DNA of 64,000 nt from Cupriavidus necator. GTDB lineage: Bacteria > Pseudomonadota > Gammaproteobacteria > Burkholderiales > Burkholderiaceae. Under the pieces are notes generated by a model. That model was not told the origin of the DNA. It ran no database searches and saw only the letters and a program-made list of their open reading frames with translations. A program made the position numbers and the translations under genes. Location: assembly GCF_013141915.1 (NCBI RefSeq), contig NZ_SROX01000011.1:124001-188000 (forward strand), written 5' to 3'. Shown in pieces: positions 18,101 through 25,501 of the stretch (position 1 is its first letter; the number at the start of each line of letters is the position of its first letter).

Positions 18101-18859
18101 ATGACGTTGCAACCGCAAACCCTCCCCGCAGCCGACACCGCCAGCCAGCACCCGTCGCGCCGGAATGCCGACCCCAAGGAAATCGATAAATTCAGCGAAC
18201 TGGCCCACCGCTGGTGGGACCCGCAGAGCGAGTTCAAGCCGCTGCATGAGTTGAACCCGCTGCGCCTGGGCTGGATCGATGGCATTGCCGGGCTGGCGGG
18301 CAAGCGGGTGGTCGACGTGGGCTGCGGCGGCGGCATCCTGTCCGAAAGCATGGCGCGCCTGGGCGCGACCGTGCGCGGCATCGATCTGTCCAGCAAGGCG
18401 CTGAAGGTCGCAGACCTGCACAGCCTGGAGTCCGGCGTTGCCGTGACCTACGAGGAAATCGCTGCCGAAGCGCTCGCCGCACGCGAGCCGGCCAGCGTGG
18501 ATGTGGTGACTTGCATGGAAATGCTGGAACATGTGCCGGACCCGGCTTCCATTGTGCAGGCGTGTGCGACGCTGGTCCGACCGGGCGGCCATGTGTTCTT
18601 CTCGACCATCAACCGGAACCTGAAGGCATACCTGCTAGCTATTGTTGGCGCCGAATACGTGCTCAACATGCTGCCGCGCGGCACCCACGACTACGAGAAG
18701 TTCATCGCTCCGTCCGAACTGGCCCGCTTCGCGCGCCAAGCAGGCCTGGACCTCGTCGAGATGCGTGGCATGACCTACAACCCGCTATCGCAAATCTATT
18801 CGCTGAGTCGCGACACCGACGTGAATTACCTGATGGCGTTTCGCCGGGTGGCAGCATGA
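18101..18859 (+). CDS. ubiG: Ubiquinone biosynthesis O-methyltransferase
   Basis: Start chosen at MTLQPQTLPAADTA (18101), 252 residues; the frame is open upstream but crosses the ompA terminator. The class I SAM-methyltransferase motif VVDVGCGGGILSE lies near residue 70, and EIDKFSELAHRWWDP is the UbiG N-terminal signature. It performs both O-methylations in ubiquinone synthesis. Its stop overlaps the gph start by 4 bp (ATGA), so the two are probably translationally coupled. Confidence 0.95.
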   Translation: MTLQPQTLPAADTASQHPSRRNADPKEIDKFSELAHRWWDPQSEFKPLHELNPLRLGWIDGIAGLAGKRVVDVGCGGGILSESMARLGATVRGIDLSSKALKVADLHSLESGVAVTYEEIAAEALAAREPASVDVVTCMEMLEHVPDPASIVQACATLVRPGGHVFFSTINRNLKAYLLAIVGAEYVLNMLPRGTHDYEKFIAPSELARFARQAGLDLVEMRGMTYNPLSQIYSLSRDTDVNYLMAFRRVAA

Positions 18860-19530
18860 GCGCGCGGATCGCAGGCGTCTTCTTCGACCTAGACGGCACC
18901 CTGGCCGACACGGCGCCGGATCTGGCTGCGGCGGCTAACCGGCTGGTCATGGAACGCGGGCGCCCGCCCGTGGCCTATGAAAAGCTGCGACCCGTGGCCT
19001 CGCATGGCGCACGCGGGTTGCTGGGCGCCGCCTTTGGCTTGCGCCCCGAAGATGCGGAATTCCCGGCGCTGCGCGACATCTTCCTCGATTACTACGAGGC
19101 CGACATCGCCGTCCACACCCGCCTGTTCGATGGCATGCCGCAGGTGCTGGCCACGCTCGAGGCCGCGGGCATCCCCTGGGGAATCGTCACAAACAAGATT
19201 GCGCGCTTCACCACGCCGCTGGTCGCCGCGATCGGCTTGGCACCCCGCGCCAGCGCGGTGGTGAGCGGCGACACCACGCCGCACGCCAAGCCCCACCCCG
19301 CCCCGCTGCTGCATGCCGCCGCCAGCGCCGGCGTCGATCCGCGCCGCTGCGTCTACGTGGGCGACGACCTGCGCGACATCCAGGCTGGCAAGGCCGCCGG
19401 CATGATTACCGTGACCGCCGCCTACGGTTACTGTGGCGATGGCAACCCGCCCGAGGCCTGGGGCGCGGACCACCTGATCCGTCACCCCGCCGAGCTGATC
19501 CCGCTACTGGTGCCCGCGGCGATCACCTGA
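18856..19530 (+). CDS. gph: Phosphoglycolate phosphatase (HAD family)
   Basis: A 224-residue protein starting at the ATGA overlap with ubiG. The HAD motif I nucleophile is in FFDLDGTLADTA (residues 9-20), motif II is TNK and motif IV VGDDLRDIQAGKAAG. It removes phosphate from 2-phosphoglycolate, made during DNA repair and oxygenation reactions. The ubiG-gph pair is common in this family. Exact substrate is inferred from family and neighbour. Confidence 0.88.
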   Translation: MSARIAGVFFDLDGTLADTAPDLAAAANRLVMERGRPPVAYEKLRPVASHGARGLLGAAFGLRPEDAEFPALRDIFLDYYEADIAVHTRLFDGMPQVLATLEAAGIPWGIVTNKIARFTTPLVAAIGLAPRASAVVSGDTTPHAKPHPAPLLHAAASAGVDPRRCVYVGDDLRDIQAGKAAGMITVTAAYGYCGDGNPPEAWGADHLIRHPAELIPLLVPAAIT

Positions 19531-19572
19531 AAGTGCGCCGCAAGTATCCACGGCACGGACCTGGAACTCCGC

Positions 19573-19601
19573 AAGACAGCATGCGTCCAACCGGGTACAA
19601 T
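19573..19601 (+). promoter_or_regulatory. Probable sigma-70 promoter of ssrA
   Basis: AAGACA (19573-19578), 17 bp, then TACAAT (19596-19601), 14 bp before the mature tmRNA 5' end. The -10 is good, the -35 is weak. Confidence 0.55.
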
Positions 19602-19615
19602 CCAGCTTCCTCACT

Positions 19616-19974
19616 GGGGCCGACCTGGTTTCGACGTGGGTTACAAAGCAGTGGAGGGCATACCGAGGACCCGTCACCTCGTTAATCAATGGGAATGCAA
19701 TAACTGCTAACGACGAACGTTACGCACTGGCAGCCTAAGGGCCGCCGTCCTCGCACTGGCTCGCTGACGGGCTAGGGTCGCAAGACCACGCGAGGTCATT
19801 TACGTCAGATAAGCTCCGGAAGGGTCACGAAGCCGGGGACGAAAACCTAGTGACTCGCCGTCGTAGAGCGTGTTCGTCCGCGATGCGCCGGTTAAATCAA
19901 ATGACAGAACTAAGTATGTAGAACTCTCTGTGGAGGGCTTGCGGACGCGGGTTCGATTCCCGCCGGCTCCACCA
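19616..19974 (+). ncRNA. ssrA: tmRNA (transfer-messenger RNA)
   Basis: The mature RNA runs from GGGGCCGACCTGGTTTCGAC at 19616 to the tRNA-like 3' end GGTTCGATTCCCGCC-GGCTCCACCA at 19974 (359 nt). GGGGC pairs with GGCTCC to form the acceptor stem. The resume codon and tag ORF lie at 19706-19738 and encode ANDERYALAA followed by TAA, the betaproteobacterial tag form. It rescues stalled ribosomes with SmpB. The 3' end appears to be the phage attachment site; the mature sequence is intact, so integration has restored the gene end. Confidence 0.97.
19938..19974. other. Inferred prophage attachment site (attL) in the ssrA 3' end
   Basis: Host gene order stops at the last base of ssrA and phage-type genes begin right after it. 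tRNA and tmRNA 3' ends are frequent targets of tyrosine integrases, whose core usually covers the T-arm. The matching second copy would be at the far prophage end, outside this window, so the core limits cannot be fixed here. Confidence 0.5.
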
Positions 19975-19982
19975 CCTTTCCT

Positions 19983-20017
19983 CCTTGAAAAACAAGCACT
20001 TGCCTTATTTTTCAAGG
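19983..20017. repeat. Inverted repeat next to the attachment site
   Basis: A perfect 10-bp inverted repeat CCTTGAAAAA / TTTTTCAAGG with a 15-nt spacer, starting 9 bp after ssrA. It could be an ssrA terminator or an integrase/excisionase arm site. The second arm has a short T run on its inner side, so terminator function would be atypical. Confidence 0.6.
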
Positions 20018-20027
20018 ACTTATTCTT

Positions 20028-20160
20028 GATAACGTGTGTGCTGATGTGTGTGCATGCGTTTCTGCATCCGCCCAAATCGGCAATCTTGGGCGATAACTTC
20101 GTGGATGATGGTTATGCGTAGGCATGTGCGTAGAGCACATGTCCACGCACACGCGTTATC
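20028..20160. promoter_or_regulatory. Two phage operator-family sites near the left prophage end
   Basis: 20028-20041 reads GATAACGTGTGTGC (reverse complement GCACACACGTTATC) and 20147-20160 reads GCACACGCGTTATC. Both match the 14-bp motif found at early promoters at 48.7, 52.7, 56.8 and 61.6 kb. No gene lies between ssrA and 20168, so here the sites may control the leftward reading 20.2-kb genes or take part in att-site DNA-protein complexes. Confidence 0.5.
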
Positions 20161-20167
20161 CTGAAAA

Positions 20168-20404
20168 TCAGTCCCCGATCGTCCCAATCACTGGAACTCG
20201 CCGCAATCGCGGCTCGGCTTTGGCCGCGTCGAGTTCATTGTTCAGATTTTGTGTGAGCGCGGCGCCAACCTGGCATAGCGACTCCACCTCCGGGTCTGTC
20301 ACGCCAAGAGCCTGGATGGCACTAAAGATTCCCGCCACCCCTTCCGCCATCTTCTTAGCCTCCTCGATTCCGCCGCTACCTCTCTGCATCGCTTCATCCG
20401 TCAT
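20168..20404 (-). CDS. Small hypothetical phage protein
   Basis: 78 residues, start MTDEAMQRGSGG, preceded on the minus strand by AGAGGGG at good spacing. Soluble and probably helical (residues about 12-65). No family recognised. The SOS box at 20476-20495 lies 72 bp upstream of its start and could act on this gene as well as on the divergent 20544 gene. Confidence 0.45.
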   Translation of the reverse strand: MTDEAMQRGSGGIEEAKKMAEGVAGIFSAIQALGVTDPEVESLCQVGAALTQNLNNELDAAKAEPRLRRVPVIGTIGD

Positions 20405-20475
20405 TTTTTGCCCCTCTGCGCTTGGTTCTTAGCCACGTTGCACCAACCCGCCTTGCCTCGCCCTGGCTTCCGCGG

Positions 20476-20495
20476 TACTGTATATTCATACAGTA
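20476..20495. promoter_or_regulatory. LexA-type SOS box
   Basis: TACTGTATATTCATACAGTA matches the 20-bp E. coli LexA consensus (TACTGTATATATATACAGTA) at 18 of 20 positions, with perfect CTGT and ACAG ends. It lies 48 bp upstream of the 20544 start; a possible -35 (TTGCCT at 20453) sits 17 bp before it, so LexA would block the promoter. Confidence 0.8.
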
Positions 20496-20543
20496 TATCC
20501 CTGGCCTTGTGCTGTTGCCAGTACCTGACAAGGAGGGTCCAGA

Positions 20544-20942
20544 ATGCCCCGCTTATCACCAATGCCGAGGCCGCCCGCGCCGGCCGATGGATACATTCCG
20601 AGCCCAATCGACCCCGACTGGGACCGCAAGTACATCCTCAATGAGGCCGGCGAGCCTGTGCGGGTCTATGACTCCGGCGTGCTCGCTCGATGGGAGAGTT
20701 GGGAGGGTAAGGGTTTCCAGATAAGGGACCAGTTGCCAGAGTACAACGCCGAGGTTTGGACGTATTTCTCGTGCTGGGGAAGCATGCATGACGACAAACC
20801 GCCGGAGTTTCGTACGATCCTTTACATCGGCGGGGCGAAGACATACTTCAGCTCTGAGACGTGGGAGCAGGCGCAGGACAAACACCAACGTGTGGTAGAG
20901 AAAGTTCGTCGCACATTGCCGAGGAAGGACGCCCGGCCGTAG
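20544..20942 (+). CDS. Hypothetical protein under a predicted SOS promoter
   Basis: 132 residues with an excellent Shine-Dalgarno (AAGGAGG) 8 bp before the ATG. The N-terminus is Pro-rich; the rest is a compact, Trp/Tyr-rich domain (WTYFSCWGSMH, ILYIGGAKTYFSSE) ending in a basic helix (HQRVVEKVRRTLPR). No family recognised. Its position next to the attachment site, behind a strong SOS box, suggests a damage-induced role during prophage exit or in host takeover, but this is inference. Confidence 0.65.
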   Translation: MPRLSPMPRPPAPADGYIPSPIDPDWDRKYILNEAGEPVRVYDSGVLARWESWEGKGFQIRDQLPEYNAEVWTYFSCWGSMHDDKPPEFRTILYIGGAKTYFSSETWEQAQDKHQRVVEKVRRTLPRKDARP

Positions 20943-21091
20943 AGAGATCCTGTAGAGGTTTGCGCTTGGTGTAGCCTACAAAATAGATGAAGCAGTAAGC
21001 GCAGTAGACGATATGTCTTGTCGGACGGCGACCGATAGCGCCCGGCCGGACGGGCGCCGACACTGGCTCCATCAATTCGTAGGAGACAGCC

Positions 21092-21316
21092 ATGCCAGGC
21101 AAAAACATTCACGTCGTGCCCACCAACAACGGCTGGGCAGTTGAGGCGGAAGGCGGCGCCGGCGGCCAGCAGCAGTACGCCACACAGGAAGATGCGATCG
21201 CCGCCGGCACTGAGCGTGCCAAAGGCGAGAAGGTCGAACTCCTGATCCACGGGCGCGACGGTCAGATCCGCGAGCGGAATTCGTTCGGGCATGACCCCCG
21301 CAACATCAAGGGATGA
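21092..21316 (+). CDS. DUF2188 family protein
   Basis: 74 residues. The pattern IHVVPTNNGWAVEAEGG ... YATQEDAIAAGTERAKGEKVELLIHGRDGQIRERN is the DUF2188 signature: a small beta-alpha-beta domain, function unknown, common in prophages and mobile elements. RBS TAGGAGA lies upstream. Confidence 0.8.
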   Translation: MPGKNIHVVPTNNGWAVEAEGGAGGQQQYATQEDAIAAGTERAKGEKVELLIHGRDGQIRERNSFGHDPRNIKG

Positions 21317-21347
21317 ATGCCATATCCGGCTCAGTAGGAGAACGACG

Positions 21348-21527
21348 ATGGACTATCCTTTCGACCTCTACTCCCCGGCTGGGGTGGAAGATTTGATCAA
21401 GCGCCTGAAGGCCAGCGTCGGGAACGCAGAGCCTTACGAAGAGTGCCGTGTGTACGCCGCAAATATCCGTGCGGCAGTCCTAGTCTTGGAAAAGCACCTC
21501 GCGGCCATCAAGAAAGGAGGTCAGTAG
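21348..21527 (+). CDS. Small hypothetical protein
   Basis: 59 residues from MDYPFDLYSPAGVEDL, preceded by TAGGAGAACGACG. Helical, with two cysteine-free amphipathic stretches; ends KHLAAIKKGGQ. Not recognised. It lies between the DUF2188 gene and the DNA ligase gene, same strand. Confidence 0.55.
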   Translation: MDYPFDLYSPAGVEDLIKRLKASVGNAEPYEECRVYAANIRAAVLVLEKHLAAIKKGGQ

Positions 21528-21561
21528 GCGCCCAACTCCGAACGCATGCTGGGGCGGCGCT

Positions 21562-22194
21562 ATGGCCACCAGTAAGCCGTCATCGCCAACACTCGCCGAA
21601 CTGCGGCCGATGCTGATGTGCGACAGTCGCGCGGTACCGCTTTCGCCTGGCTGGCACTTCGAGATCAAGTACGACGGTTACAGGGTCTTGGCCGCCACGG
21701 GAAACTCGCCGCGGCTGAACTCACGAAACGGGGCCGACGCCACCGCATGGTTCCCTGAGCTCGCCGCTGCCCTGGCCACCCTGCCAGCCGGCTTTATTCT
21801 CGACGGGGAGGTCTGCGTGCTCGACGACATCGGCCGGAGCGATTTCGAGCGGCTCCAGGCCCGGGCTAGGCGCAGGGGATGGTATCGCGGCGCTGACCCG
21901 GTCGCCTTCTGCGTCTTCGATCTACTGGTCGGCAAGGGAAAGAGCTTGATGGGGCAGCCCATCGAGCGGCGCAAGACCGCCCTTCGCGACCTTGTTGAGG
22001 ATCCGCCGGATGGCCTGCTCTATGTAGACAGCGTCGAAGACGGCGCATGGCTGTACGGTCATGCGCTGGCGCTGAAATTGGAGGGTGTGGTGGCTAAGCG
22101 CGCTGGCTCTCTCTACCGCCCGGGGGAGCGGTCACGCGACTGGCTGAAGATAAAGCGCCCCGGCGCAGTGCCGCCGCAGAGGTTCAAGCGCTAG
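21562..22194 (+). CDS. Minimal ATP-dependent DNA ligase (adenylation domain only)
   Basis: 210 residues. Nucleotidyltransferase motifs appear in order: I, EIKYDGYR with the adenylated lysine (Lys36); III, DGEV near 76; IIIa, FCVFDLLVGKG near 116; IV, EGVVAKR near 175; V, DWLKIKRP near 195. It seals nicks through an AMP-ligase intermediate. The protein ends right after motif V, so the OB-fold found in LigD-like and most phage ligases is missing. It is the last rightward gene before the convergent lysis cassette. The Shine-Dalgarno is weak. Confidence 0.85.
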   Translation: MATSKPSSPTLAELRPMLMCDSRAVPLSPGWHFEIKYDGYRVLAATGNSPRLNSRNGADATAWFPELAAALATLPAGFILDGEVCVLDDIGRSDFERLQARARRRGWYRGADPVAFCVFDLLVGKGKSLMGQPIERRKTALRDLVEDPPDGLLYVDSVEDGAWLYGHALALKLEGVVAKRAGSLYRPGERSRDWLKIKRPGAVPPQRFKR

Positions 22195-22195
22195 C

Positions 22196-22444
22196 CTACG
22201 TCGGCCAGGCCGCGACCGTCTTACGATGCCGCGCCGCGCAGTCGCCCAAGGCGCCCAGCACGACGACCATCCAGTCTTGCCATACGTCATAGTCGGCCAC
22301 CGCCGGCGCATCAGGCACCTTGCAATCCGCCGCCAGAGCGCTATCGAGCGGCGGCGGCTTGCTTGGCAGCGTCGACGGCGTTGGACAGGTTACGCACGCG
22401 CTGAGCATCAGGGCGGCAGCCAGCAGGCAAAGGCGTTTTGGCAT
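22196..22444 (-). CDS. Outer-membrane spanin subunit (Rz1-like lipoprotein)
   Basis: 82 residues: short N-terminus, hydrophobic LCLLAAALML, lipobox LSAC with the lipidated Cys at 17, then a Pro-rich segment (TPSTLPSKPPP). This is typical of o-spanins. Its start lies inside the Rz-like gene in another frame, with 104 bp of overlap, the classical Rz/Rz1 arrangement. With the i-spanin it fuses inner and outer membranes at the last step of lysis. Confidence 0.85.
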   Translation of the reverse strand: MPKRLCLLAAALMLSACVTCPTPSTLPSKPPPLDSALAADCKVPDAPAVADYDVWQDWMVVVLGALGDCAARHRKTVAAWPT

Positions 22445-22724
22445 TCTTCAGATCCTTTCGGATGGCGTCGATCTTGCCCCCTAGCATGTCTTGGATGTCG
22501 GCATAGGTGTCGGCGGCTTCGCGGATCTTGGCGCCTGCCGTGCTGAGGTTCTCGATCGCCTTGTTGGCGCCGGCCAGGTCGGCTTGGGCTTGATTGGCGA
22601 CGAGCTTGGCAATCTCGGCATCCTTCCGCCAGCCGTTGGTGACCCAGCCGGCGGCGAACAGGGCGGCGGCCAGCCCCGCGGCGCTGATCGCGCGCCATGG
22701 GATGTTCGTGGGTATCGCGATCAT
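22341..22724 (-). CDS. Inner-membrane spanin subunit (Rz-like)
   Basis: 127 residues: an N-terminal signal anchor (AISAAGLAAALFAAGWVTNGW) followed by a long periplasmic alpha-helical coiled coil (residues about 35-95). It forms the spanin pair with the overlapping lipoprotein gene. Its start overlaps the end of the DUF6527 gene by 4 bp. Confidence 0.83.
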   Translation of the reverse strand: MIAIPTNIPWRAISAAGLAAALFAAGWVTNGWRKDAEIAKLVANQAQADLAGANKAIENLSTAGAKIREAADTYADIQDMLGGKIDAIRKDLKNAKTPLPAGCRPDAQRVRNLSNAVDAAKQAAAAR

Positions 22725-23065
22725 GCTTCGATCTCGGGAAGGTTCACTGTCTGCCCGGCCAGCGCGTGCGTGCAGTCGCCCAGGAACTGGATGCGGCCAT
22801 CGGTCACGAAGGAGTGACAGGTGAGCGGACGCGGCGTCGGCAATCCCTCCCCGCGCATGTAGGCCGCGTGCTCTTCGTCGGTCATCTGCTGTACGCCGGT
22901 CACAAGCAAGCTAGGCGTGAATGTGGGCCGCTCCATGCTGCCATTCCAGCCCCAGACCGGCACGCCGGTGCCGGCGACGTGCACCTGATGCAGGAACCCG
23001 CAACCAGGGCAGTCGAACATCATCGTCCGGATGCCGTCGCCGCGCTTCAGTTCTTCGATCTTCAT
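22721..23065 (-). CDS. DUF6527 family protein in the lysis cassette
   Basis: 114 residues. FDCPGCGFLHQV is a CxxC zinc knuckle, followed by WGWNGSMERPTFTPSLLV and CHSFVTDGRIQFLGDCTHALAGQTV, the family signature. DUF6527 genes are frequent in lysis cassettes of proteobacterial phages; function unknown. Overlaps neighbours at both ends by 4 bp. Confidence 0.75.
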   Translation of the reverse strand: MKIEELKRGDGIRTMMFDCPGCGFLHQVHVAGTGVPVWGWNGSMERPTFTPSLLVTGVQQMTDEEHAAYMRGEGLPTPRPLTCHSFVTDGRIQFLGDCTHALAGQTVNLPEIEA

Positions 23066-23616
23066 TTCATCCCCAGTGCCGCTTTCGCGCGCGCCCAGTA
23101 CTTCAGCCGGTCATCCCATCCGTTCGGCAGGCCGGTGGCCTTGTTCCGACCGTTGATGGCGATGCTCAGCGCCTTGAAGTCGCCTGAGTCGGCGAATCGG
23201 TTCAGGTTGTTGGAGTGCCAGTACCAGCCCGCGGACGCCGCGGCAGCCATCGGTTGCTCGAGCAGCTCGGGCATCGCCACCAGATCGAGCCCAAGGCCAC
23301 GGCCGCAGAGCCCATAGTTCTTCCGCCCCGTGATCTGAATCAGCCCCCGGCCCATGAACCGCTTGCCATCGCCCGGCTCGGTATTGCCGAGGTCTGCCCT
23401 CCCTTCGTATCTGCACTGGGTTGCCGTCGGGCCCCAGATCTCGCGTACGTAGACGAGCTGGCCGGACTCATGCGCGACTTCCGCAAGAAACGCGGCCGCG
23501 CGCACCGGCGTGTCGATGTCGAAGCGCGTCATGGCGTCCGTTAGCGGCACGAGGAACGTATCAGCCCGACGCCCGGCGCCAGGCATGATCGTCCGCAGAA
23601 TCTTCGCTGTGATCAT
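23062..23616 (-). CDS. GH19 chitinase-like endolysin
   Basis: 184 residues from MITAKILRTIMPGAG (23616); the frame is open upstream but overlaps the holin. AAFLAEVAHESGQL contains the catalytic Glu of GH19 enzymes, and FMGRGLIQITGRKNYG is the second family signature. It cuts the glycan strands of peptidoglycan. There is no signal peptide, so it depends on the holin encoded immediately upstream (ATGA overlap). Confidence 0.9.
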   Translation of the reverse strand: MITAKILRTIMPGAGRRADTFLVPLTDAMTRFDIDTPVRAAAFLAEVAHESGQLVYVREIWGPTATQCRYEGRADLGNTEPGDGKRFMGRGLIQITGRKNYGLCGRGLGLDLVAMPELLEQPMAAAASAGWYWHSNNLNRFADSGDFKALSIAINGRNKATGLPNGWDDRLKYWARAKAALGMK

Positions 23617-24011
23617 TGGCCCAGCCCCTTGCGGACGTCTGCGACAACCTCGTCGAGGCTCGCATCTTTCCGCTTTTCGATGAAGTTGAACAGCCAGCGG
23701 ACGATCGCCCAGCCCGGCAGTCCGCAGGCGAAGACCAGGCCGAACAGCGCCACGAGTCCGATGTAGTCGTGTGTCCAGGCCTGCAGGCCGAAGTACTGGA
23801 CGACGGCCGCGCCGCCGGTGACGCTTCCCACCACTGTCGAGATGAGCGCCACCGCCCACTCTGCCGTGCTTCTCGGTTTCATCATGATCATCACCACGAT
23901 TGCTGCGAGTCCGCTGGCACCTGCCGCCACGGCTGCTGGCCCGCCGACTGCTTTGAACGCAGCCGCGCCAGCGACACCGACTGCGGTACCGCCGCTGATT
24001 GGTTCGGACAT
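23613..24011 (-). CDS. Holin
   Basis: 132 residues from MSEPISGGTAVGVAG (24011). Three hydrophobic segments (about residues 24-45, 55-75 and 84-105), then a charged cytoplasmic tail FIEKRKDASLDEVV. Size, topology and position before the endolysin indicate a class I holin. No sequence family named with certainty. Confidence 0.78.
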   Translation of the reverse strand: MSEPISGGTAVGVAGAAAFKAVGGPAAVAAGASGLAAIVVMIMMKPRSTAEWAVALISTVVGSVTGGAAVVQYFGLQAWTHDYIGLVALFGLVFACGLPGWAIVRWLFNFIEKRKDASLDEVVADVRKGLGQ

Positions 24012-24071
24012 GTAAGACCCCGGTTTGCCCGCTCTATGGCGGAAATGAAAAGGCCAGCTCGAGGCGGCCAT

Positions 24072-24095
24072 AAAAAAACCGCCCGAAGGCGGCTT
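24072..24095 (-). terminator. Intrinsic terminator between the acyltransferase and holin genes
   Basis: Minus strand: GCCGCC-TTCG-GGCGGT followed by seven T. UUCG tetraloop form. It separates the acyltransferase cargo gene from the lysis cassette. Confidence 0.85.
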
Positions 24096-24115
24096 GATCT
24101 CGATTGACTGATTAT

Positions 24116-25234
24116 TCAGGCATTGCTATTGGCGGAGCGCACTGCTTTGCCGGACCGATCCAAGACTGGATCCCTCAGTGAGCTTCCCCGAGTCATAAGG
24201 TAGCGACGAACCGGCCTGTCAAACAGGTAGTACACCGCAACAGCGAGAACGAACACTGCAGCGACAGTCAATGCGAGGCCAACCCATCTGTTGCGATGAC
24301 TGAATATCTCATTGAGGATGGTGTAACCAATGTTCTGATGCAAGAGGTACAGCGGATATGTGACCCCACCTGCGACCGCAGCAAAAGAGCTCAGTGACCT
24401 AGGCACGAGGTCGTAAAGAGTATCAACGACCAAGATGATCGCCCCAAACACGAGAATCGCTGCCACATACCAGCCATTCAACCAAGTCTCATAGTGAGTC
24501 TCGACGTATTGGACTTTCTGGGTCGTATAGAAAACAGCCGACACAACAGACACCAAAAGCAACAGCGAACTATGCGCCATATCTCGACGGGTTGACAGAC
24601 ATCGCAACGCCGCTCCGATACCAAAAAATCCCACATATGCCCCGCATAGCCAGCGCTCGGGGAAAGCGGCCTCCGGCACGCAAATCTTCAGCAACAGATT
24701 GATTAATACCAGAAATGACAATGATGGCAACAGGGCGTCCCGACCGAGAGCCGCTACTACTACAGCCACCATCGCATAGAACTGCAACTCTAGGACGAGC
24801 GACCAGTATGCCCCATCGATCATCTGATATGAGTAGCCATCGAACGGAACCCACAGCACCAGGTTGCCTGGCACATCATGGCGACCGATGTAGAAGCGCG
24901 TTGCTTCCAACAAAAAAACCACCGTCGCGGTGATCGCCGCGCATAGCCAGAGAGTTGGAAAGATCCGCACCGCTCGGCCGTACAGAAACGACTTGACGGT
25001 CTTCATCCTGACACTGTCATAAATGACGTAGCCAGAGATCATGAAGAAGATCTCTACGCCAGCCCATCCGTACTTCGCCACGCGCGCGAGTTCAGGGAAT
25101 CTCGCATCGAGCAACCCGTCAGCGGTGTAACCTCGAAAGCCGAAGTGAAAAAGCATCACGGCGACCGCGCACGCCAGCCGCAGGATGTCTATGCCAGACT
25201 GCCGTCCTTTTCCATACTGTGCCCCCATCATCAC
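24116..25234 (-). CDS. O-acyltransferase (acyltransferase-3 / OafA type), likely lysogenic conversion gene
   Basis: 372 residues with about ten membrane helices. The N-terminal GIDILRLACAVAVMLFHF and YGWAGVEIFFMISGYVIY are the family signatures (catalytic His in MLFHF). Such proteins acetylate O-antigen or other glycans in the inner membrane. The gene has its own terminator, lies between fibre and lysis genes, and is visibly richer in A+T than its neighbours, so it is probably imported cargo. Surface modification that blocks superinfection is the likely role; the substrate is unknown. Confidence 0.85.
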   Translation of the reverse strand: MMMGAQYGKGRQSGIDILRLACAVAVMLFHFGFRGYTADGLLDARFPELARVAKYGWAGVEIFFMISGYVIYDSVRMKTVKSFLYGRAVRIFPTLWLCAAITATVVFLLEATRFYIGRHDVPGNLVLWVPFDGYSYQMIDGAYWSLVLELQFYAMVAVVVAALGRDALLPSLSFLVLINLLLKICVPEAAFPERWLCGAYVGFFGIGAALRCLSTRRDMAHSSLLLLVSVVSAVFYTTQKVQYVETHYETWLNGWYVAAILVFGAIILVVDTLYDLVPRSLSSFAAVAGGVTYPLYLLHQNIGYTILNEIFSHRNRWVGLALTVAAVFVLAVAVYYLFDRPVRRYLMTRGSSLRDPVLDRSGKAVRSANSNA

Positions 25235-25309
25235 CCTCTCATTACATGAGCGATGGATTATACGACGGCAGGATTTTTGAATTGATCGGCCGCTATATGG
25301 GCAGCCCCT

Positions 25310-25501
25310 TTAACCTGGCGTGGACTCCCTTGGCTCCCTGTAGGACGTCCCATCAAAAAAATAGCCGATGCTCACGCTGGCCCCATCTTCCACCGGAACG
25401 ACCGTCGCCCCTGATGGCGCGTTCCATTCCGAAACACCATCCCATACGACGACGTTCGTGACCGTCCCTTGCTCCACTACCGCGTAGATCGCTTCCATCA
25501 T
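25310..25501 (-). CDS. Small tail-fibre-associated protein
   Basis: 62-63 residues (ATGATG start; stop of the fibre gene overlaps it). The pattern YAVVEQGTVTNVVVWDG ... VVPVEDGASVSIGYFFDG resembles the small proteins encoded just after many phage tail fibres; some are fibre-assembly factors. Function not established. Confidence 0.6.
   Translation of the reverse strand: MMEAIYAVVEQGTVTNVVVWDGVSEWNAPSGATVVPVEDGASVSIGYFFDGTSYREPRESTPG

Noticed and set aside
20401..20607. A 68-codon leftward ORF coupled (ATGA) to the 20168 gene
   Set aside because: It reads straight through the SOS box and promoter region and has no RBS; the overlap is likely chance, though I cannot exclude it.
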